NCBI GenBank assembly: GCA_910578465.1
Contig: CAJTPW010000005.1
Span: forward strand, 98,642 to 162,641
DNA length: 64,000 nucleotides
Direction of reading: 5' to 3'
DNA from: an uncultured Vampirovibrio sp.
GTDB lineage: Bacteria; Cyanobacteriota; Vampirovibrionia; Gastranaerophilales; Gastranaerophilaceae
The notes beneath the pieces are model-generated. The model worked only from the letters and a program-made list of their open reading frames with translations. It was not told the DNA's origin and made no database searches. Both the position numbers and the translations under genes were made by a program. Shown here piece after piece: positions 53,260-61,828 of this stretch (the stretch's first letter is position 1; each line of letters opens with the position of its first letter).

Positions 53260-53955
53260 TTATTTTCTTAAAACAGGAGCGCTTTCGTATTTGTGTTCTA
53301 TAAGGGCTCTTTTTTCGTTTGCTCTTATTGATGAGTTCCACAAAGCTCCCGCAAGACCGATTGCAAGGGCTGCACCGCCGACTGCAATTGCCGTTGCTTT
53401 GTTTTTGAGTAATTTTGCAATAATAGATTTATCAAGGGTTTCAGGATTGCTTACAATTTTTAAATTCCTGAATAATTTACCTGCAACAGGAGTTTGAGTT
53501 AATTTGGCAGGGTCTTCGAGAACTTTACCTGCGGCATAAATTCCGCCGCCCAAAATACCGCCCGCGATACCGCCTTTTACGGTTCCTCTAAAGAAGCCTG
53601 CGATATATTCGCCTGCTGTTACAAATGCTTTTTGAACATTTCCTATAAATCTTTTAAATCTTTTAATCGGACCGAGTTTATTTTTCTTTTTTTCTTCAGC
53701 AGCTTTGGCTTTGTTTTCAAGCTCTTGCTGTGTTTTCATTTCATTTAAAATTTCTTGTCTCAACTCTTCTTTTAGCGCGTCTCTGTCAATTGCAACATTC
53801 GGGGTGAATGTATCAGCGGGAGTGTTATTCAAAGAAGCATTCGGAACGGAAACTGACGGTGCTGCCGCAAGTGCCGTTTGTGATACGGGTGCTGACGGTG
53901 CAGCTTGGGGTAATCTGTAAGTTGTAAAACCTGCCGTTTCAAAAGGCGATGTCAT
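53260..53955 (-). CDS. Unknown protein with glycine-zipper membrane segments
   Basis: A 231-residue protein. A Pro/Ala/Ser-rich N-terminus (residues 1-55) is followed by a charged coiled coil (EELRQEILNEMKTQQELENK), a basic patch, a glycine-rich hydrophobic stretch (GGIAGGILGGGIYAAG) and a second Ala/Gly span near residues 190-210. AAAGGA precedes the ATG. It is 130 bp upstream of the Tad operon on the same strand, but has no Tad signature. The function is unknown. Confidence 0.65.
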   Translation of the reverse strand: MTSPFETAGFTTYRLPQAAPSAPVSQTALAAAPSVSVPNASLNNTPADTFTPNVAIDRDALKEELRQEILNEMKTQQELENKAKAAEEKKKNKLGPIKRFKRFIGNVQKAFVTAGEYIAGFFRGTVKGGIAGGILGGGIYAAGKVLEDPAKLTQTPVAGKLFRNLKIVSNPETLDKSIIAKLLKNKATAIAVGGAALAIGLAGALWNSSIRANEKRALIEHKYESAPVLRK

Positions 53956-54052
53956 ATCTTCGTTCCTTTCGGTTGAGTTACATGTCTATAAAACCGATGA
54001 ATAAAAAAAATTGCTACTGTTTAGAAATATTATAAAGAATTATTATGAAAAA

Positions 54053-54544
54053 TCATACGTTTTTCTTTAAAAAACTTAACAATTCTTTAAGTGCAGTGTT
54101 TGCAAAATCTTCTTTAATCTTACATCTTGTTTTGGACTTTGAAACATACCTGATTACATCCGTTAAAATTTTGCCGTCTTTTTTCAGGCCCAATCCTATA
54201 AATACGCTTCCGACAGGGTTTTTGTCATCTCCTCCAAGAGGGCCTGCATATCCTGTCGTGGAAACGGATACATCAGCATATTTTAAAAGCCCTTCTGCCA
54301 TTTCAAGAGCCACCTCTTTGCTTACAACAGAATATTTTTTTATGGTGTCGTTTTTAACGTTTAAAAATTTATGTTTGGCTTCAGGTGCGTAAGTTACAAA
54401 GTTTTGTTCAATAAAATTTGAAGAGCCGTTAATGTCTGTCAGATAAGAGCTTATAAGCCCGCCCGTACAAGATTCACCCGAAGATAATTTAAGATTATTC
54501 TTTATTAAAATATCTTTCAGGTCGTTTAAAATTTTATCTTTCAT
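54053..54544 (-). CDS. pncC: Nicotinamide-nucleotide amidase PncC (CinA C-terminal family)
   Basis: A 163-residue stand-alone CinA C-terminal domain. SSGESCTGGLISSYLTDING has the catalytic Ser region; STTGYAGPLGGDDKNPVGSV follows. It deamidates nicotinamide mononucleotide in NAD salvage. The N-terminal CinA domain is absent, as in the PncC type. CATAAT lies 7 nt before the ATG and no Shine-Dalgarno is present. Confidence 0.93.
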   Translation of the reverse strand: MKDKILNDLKDILIKNNLKLSSGESCTGGLISSYLTDINGSSNFIEQNFVTYAPEAKHKFLNVKNDTIKKYSVVSKEVALEMAEGLLKYADVSVSTTGYAGPLGGDDKNPVGSVFIGLGLKKDGKILTDVIRYVSKSKTRCKIKEDFANTALKELLSFLKKNV

Positions 54545-54579
54545 AAAGTTTATTATGCTGTCTATGTATTTTCACAAAA

Positions 54580-55281
54580 TCAGAACAAGGGCACATCAAT
54601 TGATTCAAGCAGTAGTATCTCAAACCTCTGTCCTTTTAAGATTATAACATTCTTTCCTTTTCTAAAAAGGTCCATAACGCTATCACCCACAAGATATCCT
54701 ACTCCTGCAATGGTTCCGCCCACGGCAGCAATCGGTGTAACAAGATATTTTCCGCCCGTGAAAAGTTCTTCACCTGATTTTAAGCCCCAGTTTGTTGATT
54801 TTTTAATGATTTCTCCTGATTTATCCAAATTTTCAACAAGAGCTTCTCCGTATCCGCCTCCACCGTCAATTCCCCCGTCTTGCGTGAGTTTTAAGGCCGA
54901 GCTTATTCCTGCTCTCAGGGGGATTTGTTTTCCGTTCGGGGCAACAATATGATCAAAATTCAAATATAAAACGGCAGAACGGGAGAGCATTTTCGGTTTG
55001 GTAACTTTTGCCGAATTTCCTCTTATTATTGTTCCCCTTGGCAAAACAACATCGCCGTCTTTCATAACATCGTTTGTAAGGTATGCGCTGAACATATCGC
55101 CCGCATTCAAAGTTTCGGTTGTTATTGTGTTTGCGGCTTCAAGTTCAAGCTTTGTTCCCATAGGCACTTTTTTTGTTCTTGCATCGGCTTTAATTTGATA
55201 AGCATCCGCACTCTGGAGGTTAATTGCCGCAAAAAGCGCCAGAACCAATACCAAAATCCCTGCCATTATATTCTTTTTCAT
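54580..55281 (-). CDS. Exported protein paralogous to the lipoprotein at 13717
   Basis: A 233-residue protein with a signal peptide (IMAGILVLVLALFAAINLQSA, cleavage near Ala-Asp-Ala). The mature part has PRGTIIRGNSAKVTKPKML, a beta-rich region reminiscent of TrbI/VirB10-like beta barrels, then a Gly-rich linker (GGIDGGGGYG) and a hydrophobic Gly-rich segment (TPIAAVGGTIAGVGYLVG). The order AKVTK-x-PK, a glycine-rich helix and a C-terminal beta strand matches the protein at 13717-14358. GAGGA 8 nt before the ATG. The function is unknown. Confidence 0.7.
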   Translation of the reverse strand: MKKNIMAGILVLVLALFAAINLQSADAYQIKADARTKKVPMGTKLELEAANTITTETLNAGDMFSAYLTNDVMKDGDVVLPRGTIIRGNSAKVTKPKMLSRSAVLYLNFDHIVAPNGKQIPLRAGISSALKLTQDGGIDGGGGYGEALVENLDKSGEIIKKSTNWGLKSGEELFTGGKYLVTPIAAVGGTIAGVGYLVGDSVMDLFRKGKNVIILKGQRFEILLLESIDVPLF

Positions 55282-55314
55282 TTATAAATTCCTCTATATT
55301 CTTATTTTTCCGAT

Positions 55315-56151
55315 TTACTTTGTTTCCAGGTCGCTGATGTATATTTTGCCGAACTTGGCAGATAAATCATCTATATGGTGAACAATGTAATAATAATTTT
55401 CTAAATCTTTTTCACCCAAATCAATCATAGCACCCCAGTCTGCTCTGCCGTGATGTGCCGCTATCATTTTTGCAATCTGGTGCTGGTTATTTGCCATACA
55501 CAAAGAAAATCCGTATTGTGAGTGGCTTATCCAGTCTTTTTTAAAGTCTTCGTTATATTCAACAAAGCCTGTTTCAAAATCTATCTTATATTCAAAGATT
55601 TTTCCTATATCATGTAAAATGCAGGCTGCATAAAGAATATCTTTATTTATTTTTTTATGCATTTTAGGAAAAACACACTCTGCAAAGCCTAAACACTCAA
55701 AAATATGCTGAATTAATCCGCCCAGATAATTATGGTGCATCATTTTTGCAGCGGGTGCAATTTTTATTTTATCTTCATGCTCAAGCCAAACGCCTTTAAC
55801 AAATTTTTTGAGTTCTTCGTTTTTAAACCCGTCAATTACACCTAAAATGTATTTAAAGTGTTCTTCTCTTGTTTTTTCATCAATCCCGAGAGCAGCTTCT
55901 TTAATGATTTCCATATTATTTACAAGACAATTGTTGAATTTCTCGTTAAAACTTGCGCTTGTAATTTTTACAACATTTCCTGTCCTGAATAATTTGGAAT
56001 CCAGCCTGTTAAGGGTTTCTTCCCAGAGAATACAATTCAGCGTTGAATTTTCTTCAATATTTCTTAATTGAAGCTTACCCATTTTTGTGCCGGCTTTTGT
56101 ATCGCCCACACTGTATGCCATAACTTCATAATCTGCGTTTAAATCAACCAT
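55315..56151 (-). CDS. YhaM-like 3'-5' exoribonuclease (OB fold plus HD domain)
   Basis: A 278-residue protein. An N-terminal OB-fold (KAGTKMGKLQLRNIEENSTL) is followed by an HD domain with HHNYLGGLIQHIFECL, CILHDIGKIFEY and AAHHGRADWGA, the arrangement of YhaM/CBF1. YhaM degrades RNA from the 3' end. It lacks an obvious Shine-Dalgarno; TAGAAT lies 6 nt before the ATG. Confidence 0.9.
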   Translation of the reverse strand: MVDLNADYEVMAYSVGDTKAGTKMGKLQLRNIEENSTLNCILWEETLNRLDSKLFRTGNVVKITSASFNEKFNNCLVNNMEIIKEAALGIDEKTREEHFKYILGVIDGFKNEELKKFVKGVWLEHEDKIKIAPAAKMMHHNYLGGLIQHIFECLGFAECVFPKMHKKINKDILYAACILHDIGKIFEYKIDFETGFVEYNEDFKKDWISHSQYGFSLCMANNQHQIAKMIAAHHGRADWGAMIDLGEKDLENYYYIVHHIDDLSAKFGKIYISDLETK

Positions 56152-56214
56152 TCAACAATTCTATGATAATTTTTACAATTTGTAAAGATATGCTTGTGGT
56201 ATCGGCAGGCTGTT

Positions 56215-57084
56215 TTACATATAATCGGAATCTTCCGTATTTTCATCGTTTTGAGTGAGTTTACTTAAAGTTTGATTATTAATTTCGCCGCCGATAAGCA
56301 TAATAATTGATGTGTAATAAAGCCAGACCATAAGAATGGCAAAGGTTCCGATTGTTCCATAAACCCTGTTATATGTTCCAAGTTCATTTACATAAAGCGA
56401 GAATAGCCAGCTTCCAAGCAGCCAGAATACACAAAAGAAAAGTGCTCCGGGGACGATACTTTTTCTTTTAAGGGAGAAATCTCTTGCAGGAAGAACGTAA
56501 TAGTTTATCATTGCAAGGATAAACAATAAAATAAAGGCGATGGGCCATCTTGAAATTAAAACGGTGTTCACTATTTCAACAGGAATATGCATATATGCTG
56601 AAATGACATACAAAATAACTTTTCCAAAGATAATAAGGTTTATTGAAATAAACAGAAAAAACGTGTTTACAAAAACCATTAAAATAGACAACAGCCTTAC
56701 CTGTATGAACGGTCTGTTTTCCTGAATTTTATTTGCACGGTTTAAACCTTTGATAATAACGGCAATTGCATTTGAAACAAGAAAAAGTGTTACAAGAAAA
56801 CCGACAACAGCAATTATTCCGCCGTTTTGGAAAAGAGTTACTTCCTTGAGTACCGAATTAATCAGGTTAATAACATCTGTCGGTGCAACTGCAGAAAGGG
56901 CGGTAAGCAGCTTGCCCATAAAAAACTTTTTGCCAAGCCAGCCGAAAACGGCCGTTAAAAACAACATAAAAGGAAAAATGCCTATTACAAGCATATACGC
57001 CATTTCAGCCGCAGCATTCGGAAAATCTTCGTGAATGATGCTGTCTACAAGGTTGAAAAAATATTCTTTTATGAGTTTAAACAT
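56215..57084 (-). CDS. YihY/virulence factor BrkB-family membrane protein
   Basis: A 289-residue protein with about six spans, of the YihY (formerly RNase BN) family. Family blocks are NAAAEMAYMLVIGIFPFMLFL, NRANKIQENRPF and YVNELGTYNRVYGTIGTFAI. The function is unknown; the RNase BN name was a misassignment. Its start overlaps the end of the DHH phosphatase gene by 16 bp. Confidence 0.92.
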   Translation of the reverse strand: MFKLIKEYFFNLVDSIIHEDFPNAAAEMAYMLVIGIFPFMLFLTAVFGWLGKKFFMGKLLTALSAVAPTDVINLINSVLKEVTLFQNGGIIAVVGFLVTLFLVSNAIAVIIKGLNRANKIQENRPFIQVRLLSILMVFVNTFFLFISINLIIFGKVILYVISAYMHIPVEIVNTVLISRWPIAFILLFILAMINYYVLPARDFSLKRKSIVPGALFFCVFWLLGSWLFSLYVNELGTYNRVYGTIGTFAILMVWLYYTSIIMLIGGEINNQTLSKLTQNDENTEDSDYM

Positions 57085-58043
57085 TTCTCAATCTCATCAA
57101 CTAAAAGTTCCGTGGCAATTTTTAACGGTTTTCTGATTGTACAGCCTGCCGCATGGATGTGGCCCCCGCCGTTAAATCTTTTTACTATTTCGCAAACATC
57201 AACGTTATCGCTTCGAAGGCTTACTTTTGTATCTCCGTTGTCGTTTTCTTTTAAAACAGCAGAAATTTCAACCGATTTTATTGTTCTTAAAGTTTCTGCA
57301 ATGCCTTCGGTGTATTCGTTTTTAGCATCAAATTTTTTATAATCTTCCTGCGTAATTGCTGCAATTGCAACTTTGTTGTTGAATAAAAATTTTGTTTTTG
57401 AAACAACTGCAGACTGGAACAGAATCATATTTTTCGGTTTGTTGTTGTAGCATTTTTTGGCTAGATCTGCATTGTTTGCTCCAAGCCTTATGAGTTCCGC
57501 TGCAATTTCAAGAGTTTTCGGACTTGTGTTTTCGTATCTGAAGCAACCCGTATCCGTTAAAATTGATACATAAAGACATTCGGCCATCTCTTTTGAAACG
57601 GGTACATTTTTCGCTTTAAAGATGTCATACAAAACTTCACCTGCGCTTGAAGCATTTCCAACCACCCAATTTAATTTGCCATAACCGTTGTTTGTTTTAT
57701 GGTGATCTATGTTTATGGTCATCCGAGCGCTATCGAAAATAACCCTTGCATTTTGAACAATTCTGTCTATTGACGCTACATCCACAGCAATTACAAGATC
57801 ATAGATGTTTTGAACGGTATCGAGATATTTGCTTGAATTTATTCCCGGAAGAAAACCATATGTATCAGGAATTCCCGCCTGTGCCGAGGTTTGAATTAAA
57901 GTGTCCGCTTTATCTTTTAAATATAATTTCAAAGCGCACATTGTACCCAAAGTATCACCGTCGGGATTTACATGAGATACTATCAGGATTTTTTTGGCTT
58001 TATTTATTGCATCAAATATCTGGTTAAGAACATTTTCATTCAT
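57069..58043 (-). CDS. nrnA: DHH-family phosphoesterase, NrnA-like
   Basis: A 324-residue DHH/DHHA1 phosphoesterase. ILIVSHVNPDGDTLGTM, a TINIDHHKTN motif and the C-terminal GGGHIHAAG that binds substrate are all present. NrnA removes nucleotides from nano-RNA and dephosphorylates pAp; related proteins cleave pGpG, which would link to the c-di-GMP proteins here. ATG 58043 is used (an earlier frame start at 58061 adds six residues); TATATT lies 8 nt before it. Confidence 0.9.
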   Translation of the reverse strand: MNENVLNQIFDAINKAKKILIVSHVNPDGDTLGTMCALKLYLKDKADTLIQTSAQAGIPDTYGFLPGINSSKYLDTVQNIYDLVIAVDVASIDRIVQNARVIFDSARMTINIDHHKTNNGYGKLNWVVGNASSAGEVLYDIFKAKNVPVSKEMAECLYVSILTDTGCFRYENTSPKTLEIAAELIRLGANNADLAKKCYNNKPKNMILFQSAVVSKTKFLFNNKVAIAAITQEDYKKFDAKNEYTEGIAETLRTIKSVEISAVLKENDNGDTKVSLRSDNVDVCEIVKRFNGGGHIHAAGCTIRKPLKIATELLVDEIEKCLNS

Positions 58044-58087
58044 TAACACACAATATACCATAAATATTTTAACGGATGTTAAATTTA

Positions 58088-58849
58088 TTAAAACTTAACG
58101 GGATACGGGAAATTACACCCTGTGTAACAAACTTCCCAACCGTTTTTAGCAAGTTTTGCGGCACAGGTTGAACCGTCCGAACCTTCAATACAATTGCGTT
58201 CTACAAAATCTTCACCTTGCGGAGCCCCGTATGGAAGAACCGAACCGCTTGCATACAATCCGAAGAAAAATACATCTTTCCCTATCATATTTGGTGTTTT
58301 GTTGCCGTTTACATCCACCATAAATATGCCGCATAATGCTTTCGGGTCACCTTTCCAAACACAGCCGCTTCCTGTTTTGTTTGAATCCCCTGATGAATCG
58401 CTTTGAGCATCATCCACTTCGCTCTGTGTTACGAAACCTTTTGAGAAGGCAACAAGAGAGCCGTCATTCAATAAAACCCTTGTTTTTACATCAAAACTCT
58501 GGTCTGCTATTTCTTCGCCTTTTATGCTTTTAATCGGGTATGTACACTGGCTGTTTGTTCCCAAAGCATCGCCGCTGCACATATAGCCTACACTTAATCT
58601 TGGAGAGATTATCTTTTGCATGATATATAAAACGCCGTCTTTACCGGACCAATTCCAAGAATTTACCGTACCTTCCATTATGGTCGCGTTATATACTGCC
58701 TGATTTAAAGTTGAGGCAGATTTTTTTAACTGCTCAATTGTAGCGTTTTTGTTTGTTTCATGAATCATTGCAGGTATTGTCATAGCAGCAACTACACCTA
58801 TAATGGCAAGCGTCATCAAAACTTCTGCAAGTGTAAAACCTTTTTTCAT
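58088..58849 (-). CDS. Type IV prepilin-like protein
   Basis: A 253-residue protein with the class III signal KKGFTLAEVLMTLAIIGVVA: Gly-Phe cleavage site, Glu at +5 and the hydrophobic pilin helix, followed by QLKKSASTLNQAVYNA. The long C-terminal domain contains several Cys pairs and a DxxGxK-like VDVNGNKTPN loop typical of large pseudopilins. It is a substrate for a prepilin peptidase not found here. It may be assembled by the PilM/N/O machine encoded 40 kb away. Confidence 0.92.
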   Translation of the reverse strand: MKKGFTLAEVLMTLAIIGVVAAMTIPAMIHETNKNATIEQLKKSASTLNQAVYNATIMEGTVNSWNWSGKDGVLYIMQKIISPRLSVGYMCSGDALGTNSQCTYPIKSIKGEEIADQSFDVKTRVLLNDGSLVAFSKGFVTQSEVDDAQSDSSGDSNKTGSGCVWKGDPKALCGIFMVDVNGNKTPNMIGKDVFFFGLYASGSVLPYGAPQGEDFVERNCIEGSDGSTCAAKLAKNGWEVCYTGCNFPYPVKF

Positions 58850-58945
58850 TATTCTAAAATCTCACAATTTCCAATTTTATCCTAATTTTATTTAACCATA
58901 TTTTTGATTATTTTCAAACAGGCTAAACGGTTGAAAAATTTATTG

Positions 58946-59581
58946 TTAAAAATTAACGTGTAAAATTCGTCTCTGCTCTTTGGTTTCGGGGCTTTTTTTA
59001 TTTTGAAGCGTTTTGTAAAAATTTTCTTCCAAATGAAATATATCGTTTGAATACAGACTATAGTTCAGCGTTTTTAAAATATTTTCGGCTTTTTTATATT
59101 GATTAAGGTTTATTAAAATATTTATTTTTAATTTATAACATTCGGATAGAAACTCTTTATCCTGAATATTTTGAGTTAAAATTTTGTCTAAATAATGTAG
59201 TGAAATGTCCTGTTCCTGCAGAGCATTATATGTTTTTGCAAGCCAGAGAATACAAAAAGTATCATTCGGAGAAATTTTTAAAGCTTTTTTAAATATGTTA
59301 AGGGCACTTTTGGTTTTTTTCTCTGAAAGAAAAATCTCTCCCTTTAAAATTAAACTTTTAAGATGATATGGGGCATTTTTAAGTGCAAGATTTACATATT
59401 TTTTTGCCTGTTTTACATTGCTTTCATAGTGAAAGTAATCACAGGCAATTCTGTAAAATTTTTCCGCATTAAAACAAACCGTGTTCATTTTAATTTTTCT
59501 ACCCCAAAAATCATACAGTTTTATTCTACAAACATTTTTAATTTTGGGCTTGTGTATTTTTTCAATTAATCTTAAAACCAT
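58946..59581 (-). CDS. TPR-repeat protein
   Basis: A protein of up to 211 residues with at least two tetratricopeptide repeats (AKKYVNLALKNAPYHLKSLI; ALNIFKKALKISPNDTFCIL). There is no signal peptide. The start is uncertain: ATG 59581 has AAAGG too far upstream, and ATG 59488 (MNTVCFNAEKF) would give 180 residues and begins where the helical repeats begin. The function is unknown; such proteins are usually scaffolds. Confidence 0.7.
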   Translation of the reverse strand: MVLRLIEKIHKPKIKNVCRIKLYDFWGRKIKMNTVCFNAEKFYRIACDYFHYESNVKQAKKYVNLALKNAPYHLKSLILKGEIFLSEKKTKSALNIFKKALKISPNDTFCILWLAKTYNALQEQDISLHYLDKILTQNIQDKEFLSECYKLKINILINLNQYKKAENILKTLNYSLYSNDIFHLEENFYKTLQNKKSPETKEQRRILHVNF

Positions 59582-59667
59582 GACAGGCTAAGCCTTTTGA
59601 CATTTCGGCTCAATATTAATATTCTTTAACAAAATTAATTAACAAAAAGGTTTTTAACTTTGCTTTT

Positions 59668-59676
59668 TGGTATAAT
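59668..59676 (+). promoter_or_regulatory. Extended -10 promoter of nrdJ
   Basis: TGGTATAAT (TG-N-TATAAT; TATAAT at 59671-59676), followed by a leader of about 35 nt with GGGGAGG. The leader is too short to hold a cobalamin riboswitch. Confidence 0.55.
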
Positions 59677-59717
59677 GTCATAAATTACATGCTTAAACTT
59701 GATAGGGGAGGAAACGA

Positions 59718-61730
59718 GTGAACACTCTTGAGAACAAAGAAATCAATTTATCCGAAAACGCAAAAAAAGTACTGGAAAAAAGGTATTTAAAAAGAGATAT
59801 TAAAGGCAATGTTGTGGAAACGCCGAAAGAGCTTTTTGAACGTGTTGCATACACAATTGCCGATGCCGATAAAACTTTTAATGTAAATGAAGCTGATATT
59901 CAAGAAACAAGAAAAAAATTCTTTGATATGATTGCAGACGCTTATTTTATGCCGAATTCTCCCACACTTATGAACGCAGGAAGAGAATTGGGCCAGTTAA
60001 GCGCTTGTTTTGTTCTTCCCGTTGAAGACAGTCTTGAGGGTATTTTTGAAACAATTAAAAATACTGCCTTAATTCATAAATCAGGCGGCGGTACGGGTTT
60101 TTCTTTTTCAAAACTCAGACCGAAAAATGATGTTGTTCATTCAACAATGGGTGTTTCTTCAGGTCCCGTAAGTTTTATGGAAGTATTTAACGCTGCAACG
60201 GAGGCTGTTAAACAGGGCGGCACAAGACGCGGTGCCAATATGGGAATTTTAAGAATTGACCACCCCGACATTCTTGAATTTATCAATTGTAAAAGCGATT
60301 TGACAAAACTGAACAACTTTAATATCTCAGTTGCCATAACCGATAAATTTATGGAAGCTTTAGAGCGTGATGATTATTATGAATTGATTCACCCGAACAC
60401 CAAACAGCCTGTACAAAAATTAAAGGCGAAAGAAGTGTTTGATTTAATCGTTAAAGGTGCTTGGCAATCAGGCGAACCGGGTGTTATATTTATCGACAAA
60501 ATGAATAAAGATAACCCGACTCCTCTAATCGGCGATATTGAATCAACAAATCCTTGCGGTGAAGTTCCGCTTCTTTCTTATGAAGCGTGCAACCTCGGCT
60601 CAATAAATTTAAGCAAAATGGTAATAAAAGACGGTAACGGAAATAACGTCATAGATTGGGATAAACTTGCAGAAATTTCAAGACTTGCAATACATTTCCT
60701 TGATAACGTTATTGTTGCAAATAATTACCCGCTTCCAAAAATTGCCGAAATGGTTCAGGCAAACAGAAAAATCGGTCTTGGTGTAATGGGCTGGGCTGAT
60801 ATGCTTATGAAAATGGGTGTTTCATACAATTCGGAAGCAGGTTGTGCTCTTGGAAAACAGGTAATGGAATTTATTGATTATCATTCAAAAGTTGAAAGTA
60901 TCGAGCTTGCTAAAAAACGCGGTAAATTCGGTAATTTTGCAGGTTCAGTATATGACAGGGCAAATTATTTATCAGAAAAATATAAAGGCAAGTCTGCAGG
61001 AAAAGTTACGGATGATATGTGGGCAGAACTCGATAAGGAAATTGCAAACTTTGGTATCAGAAATGCTACCACAACTTGCATTGCGCCTACAGGCACAATT
61101 TCTATGATTGCAGGTGCTTCAGGCGGTGTAGAGCCTCTATTCGGACTTGTTTTCAAAAGAAACATTATGGACAATACCGAAATGTATGAAGTAAACCCGA
61201 TATTTAAAAACTATGCAACGGAAAACGGCTTCTATTCGGAAGATTTAATGGGCGAAATTGCAAAAACAGGCTCTGTTGCACACATTAACGGTATTGATGA
61301 AAAAGTTAAAGAAATTTTTGTAACGGCACATGATATTACACCGAAATCTCACGTTATGATGCAGGCTGCATTCCAGCTGCATACGGATAATGCCGTTTCA
61401 AAGACCGTAAACTTTGAAGAAGATGCAACTCTTGAAGATGTTGCCGAAGCTTATGTTCTTGCCTATAAAAATGATTTAAAGGGCATTACGGTTTACAGAA
61501 ACAATTCAAGGTTCTCTCAGCCAATGCTTTTAGAAAGCAAGAAAGAGGAAAAACAGGCGGAAACCGTTGAGGCTAAGGTTGAACATAAAGAATTGAAAGT
61601 AGAAAAAACAGAAATTGATGAGCATGGTGTAGAAATTAAAACCGTTGTTTGTCCTGAATGCGGAAATTCAATTAAAATGGCGGAAGGCTGTTTTATCTGC
61701 TTAAACTGCGGCTATTCAGGGTGTTCGTAA
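59718..61730 (+). CDS. nrdJ: Class II (adenosylcobalamin-dependent) ribonucleotide reductase
   Basis: A 670-residue NrdJ. NSPTLMNAGRELGQLSACFV carries the first active-site Cys; SGGGTGFSFSKLRP, NPCGEVPLLSYEACNLGSIN (Cys and Glu of the radical centre) and a late APTGTISMIAGASGG follow. The C-terminus is a zinc-ribbon-like four-Cys tail (CPECG ... CLNCGYSGCS) that re-reduces the active site. It makes deoxyribonucleotides without oxygen. GTG start with GGGGAGG. No intein or second subunit is present. Confidence 0.96.
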   Translation: MNTLENKEINLSENAKKVLEKRYLKRDIKGNVVETPKELFERVAYTIADADKTFNVNEADIQETRKKFFDMIADAYFMPNSPTLMNAGRELGQLSACFVLPVEDSLEGIFETIKNTALIHKSGGGTGFSFSKLRPKNDVVHSTMGVSSGPVSFMEVFNAATEAVKQGGTRRGANMGILRIDHPDILEFINCKSDLTKLNNFNISVAITDKFMEALERDDYYELIHPNTKQPVQKLKAKEVFDLIVKGAWQSGEPGVIFIDKMNKDNPTPLIGDIESTNPCGEVPLLSYEACNLGSINLSKMVIKDGNGNNVIDWDKLAEISRLAIHFLDNVIVANNYPLPKIAEMVQANRKIGLGVMGWADMLMKMGVSYNSEAGCALGKQVMEFIDYHSKVESIELAKKRGKFGNFAGSVYDRANYLSEKYKGKSAGKVTDDMWAELDKEIANFGIRNATTTCIAPTGTISMIAGASGGVEPLFGLVFKRNIMDNTEMYEVNPIFKNYATENGFYSEDLMGEIAKTGSVAHINGIDEKVKEIFVTAHDITPKSHVMMQAAFQLHTDNAVSKTVNFEEDATLEDVAEAYVLAYKNDLKGITVYRNNSRFSQPMLLESKKEEKQAETVEAKVEHKELKVEKTEIDEHGVEIKTVVCPECGNSIKMAEGCFICLNCGYSGCS

Positions 61731-61768
61731 AATTTTAAAGTGAACATTTGATAATGTAATAAAATTTT

Positions 61769-61792
61769 AGGCCGAAAAATTTCGGCCTTTTA
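61769..61792. terminator. Shared bidirectional terminator of nrdJ and the GGDEF gene
   Basis: AGGCCGAAA (61769-61777) pairs with TTTCGGCCT (61780-61788), with T-runs on both strands. The two convergent genes stop on either side. Confidence 0.85.
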
Positions 61793-61828
61793 AATTTCCA
61801 TCGTTTTACCTGTGCTTTTTTGCAAATT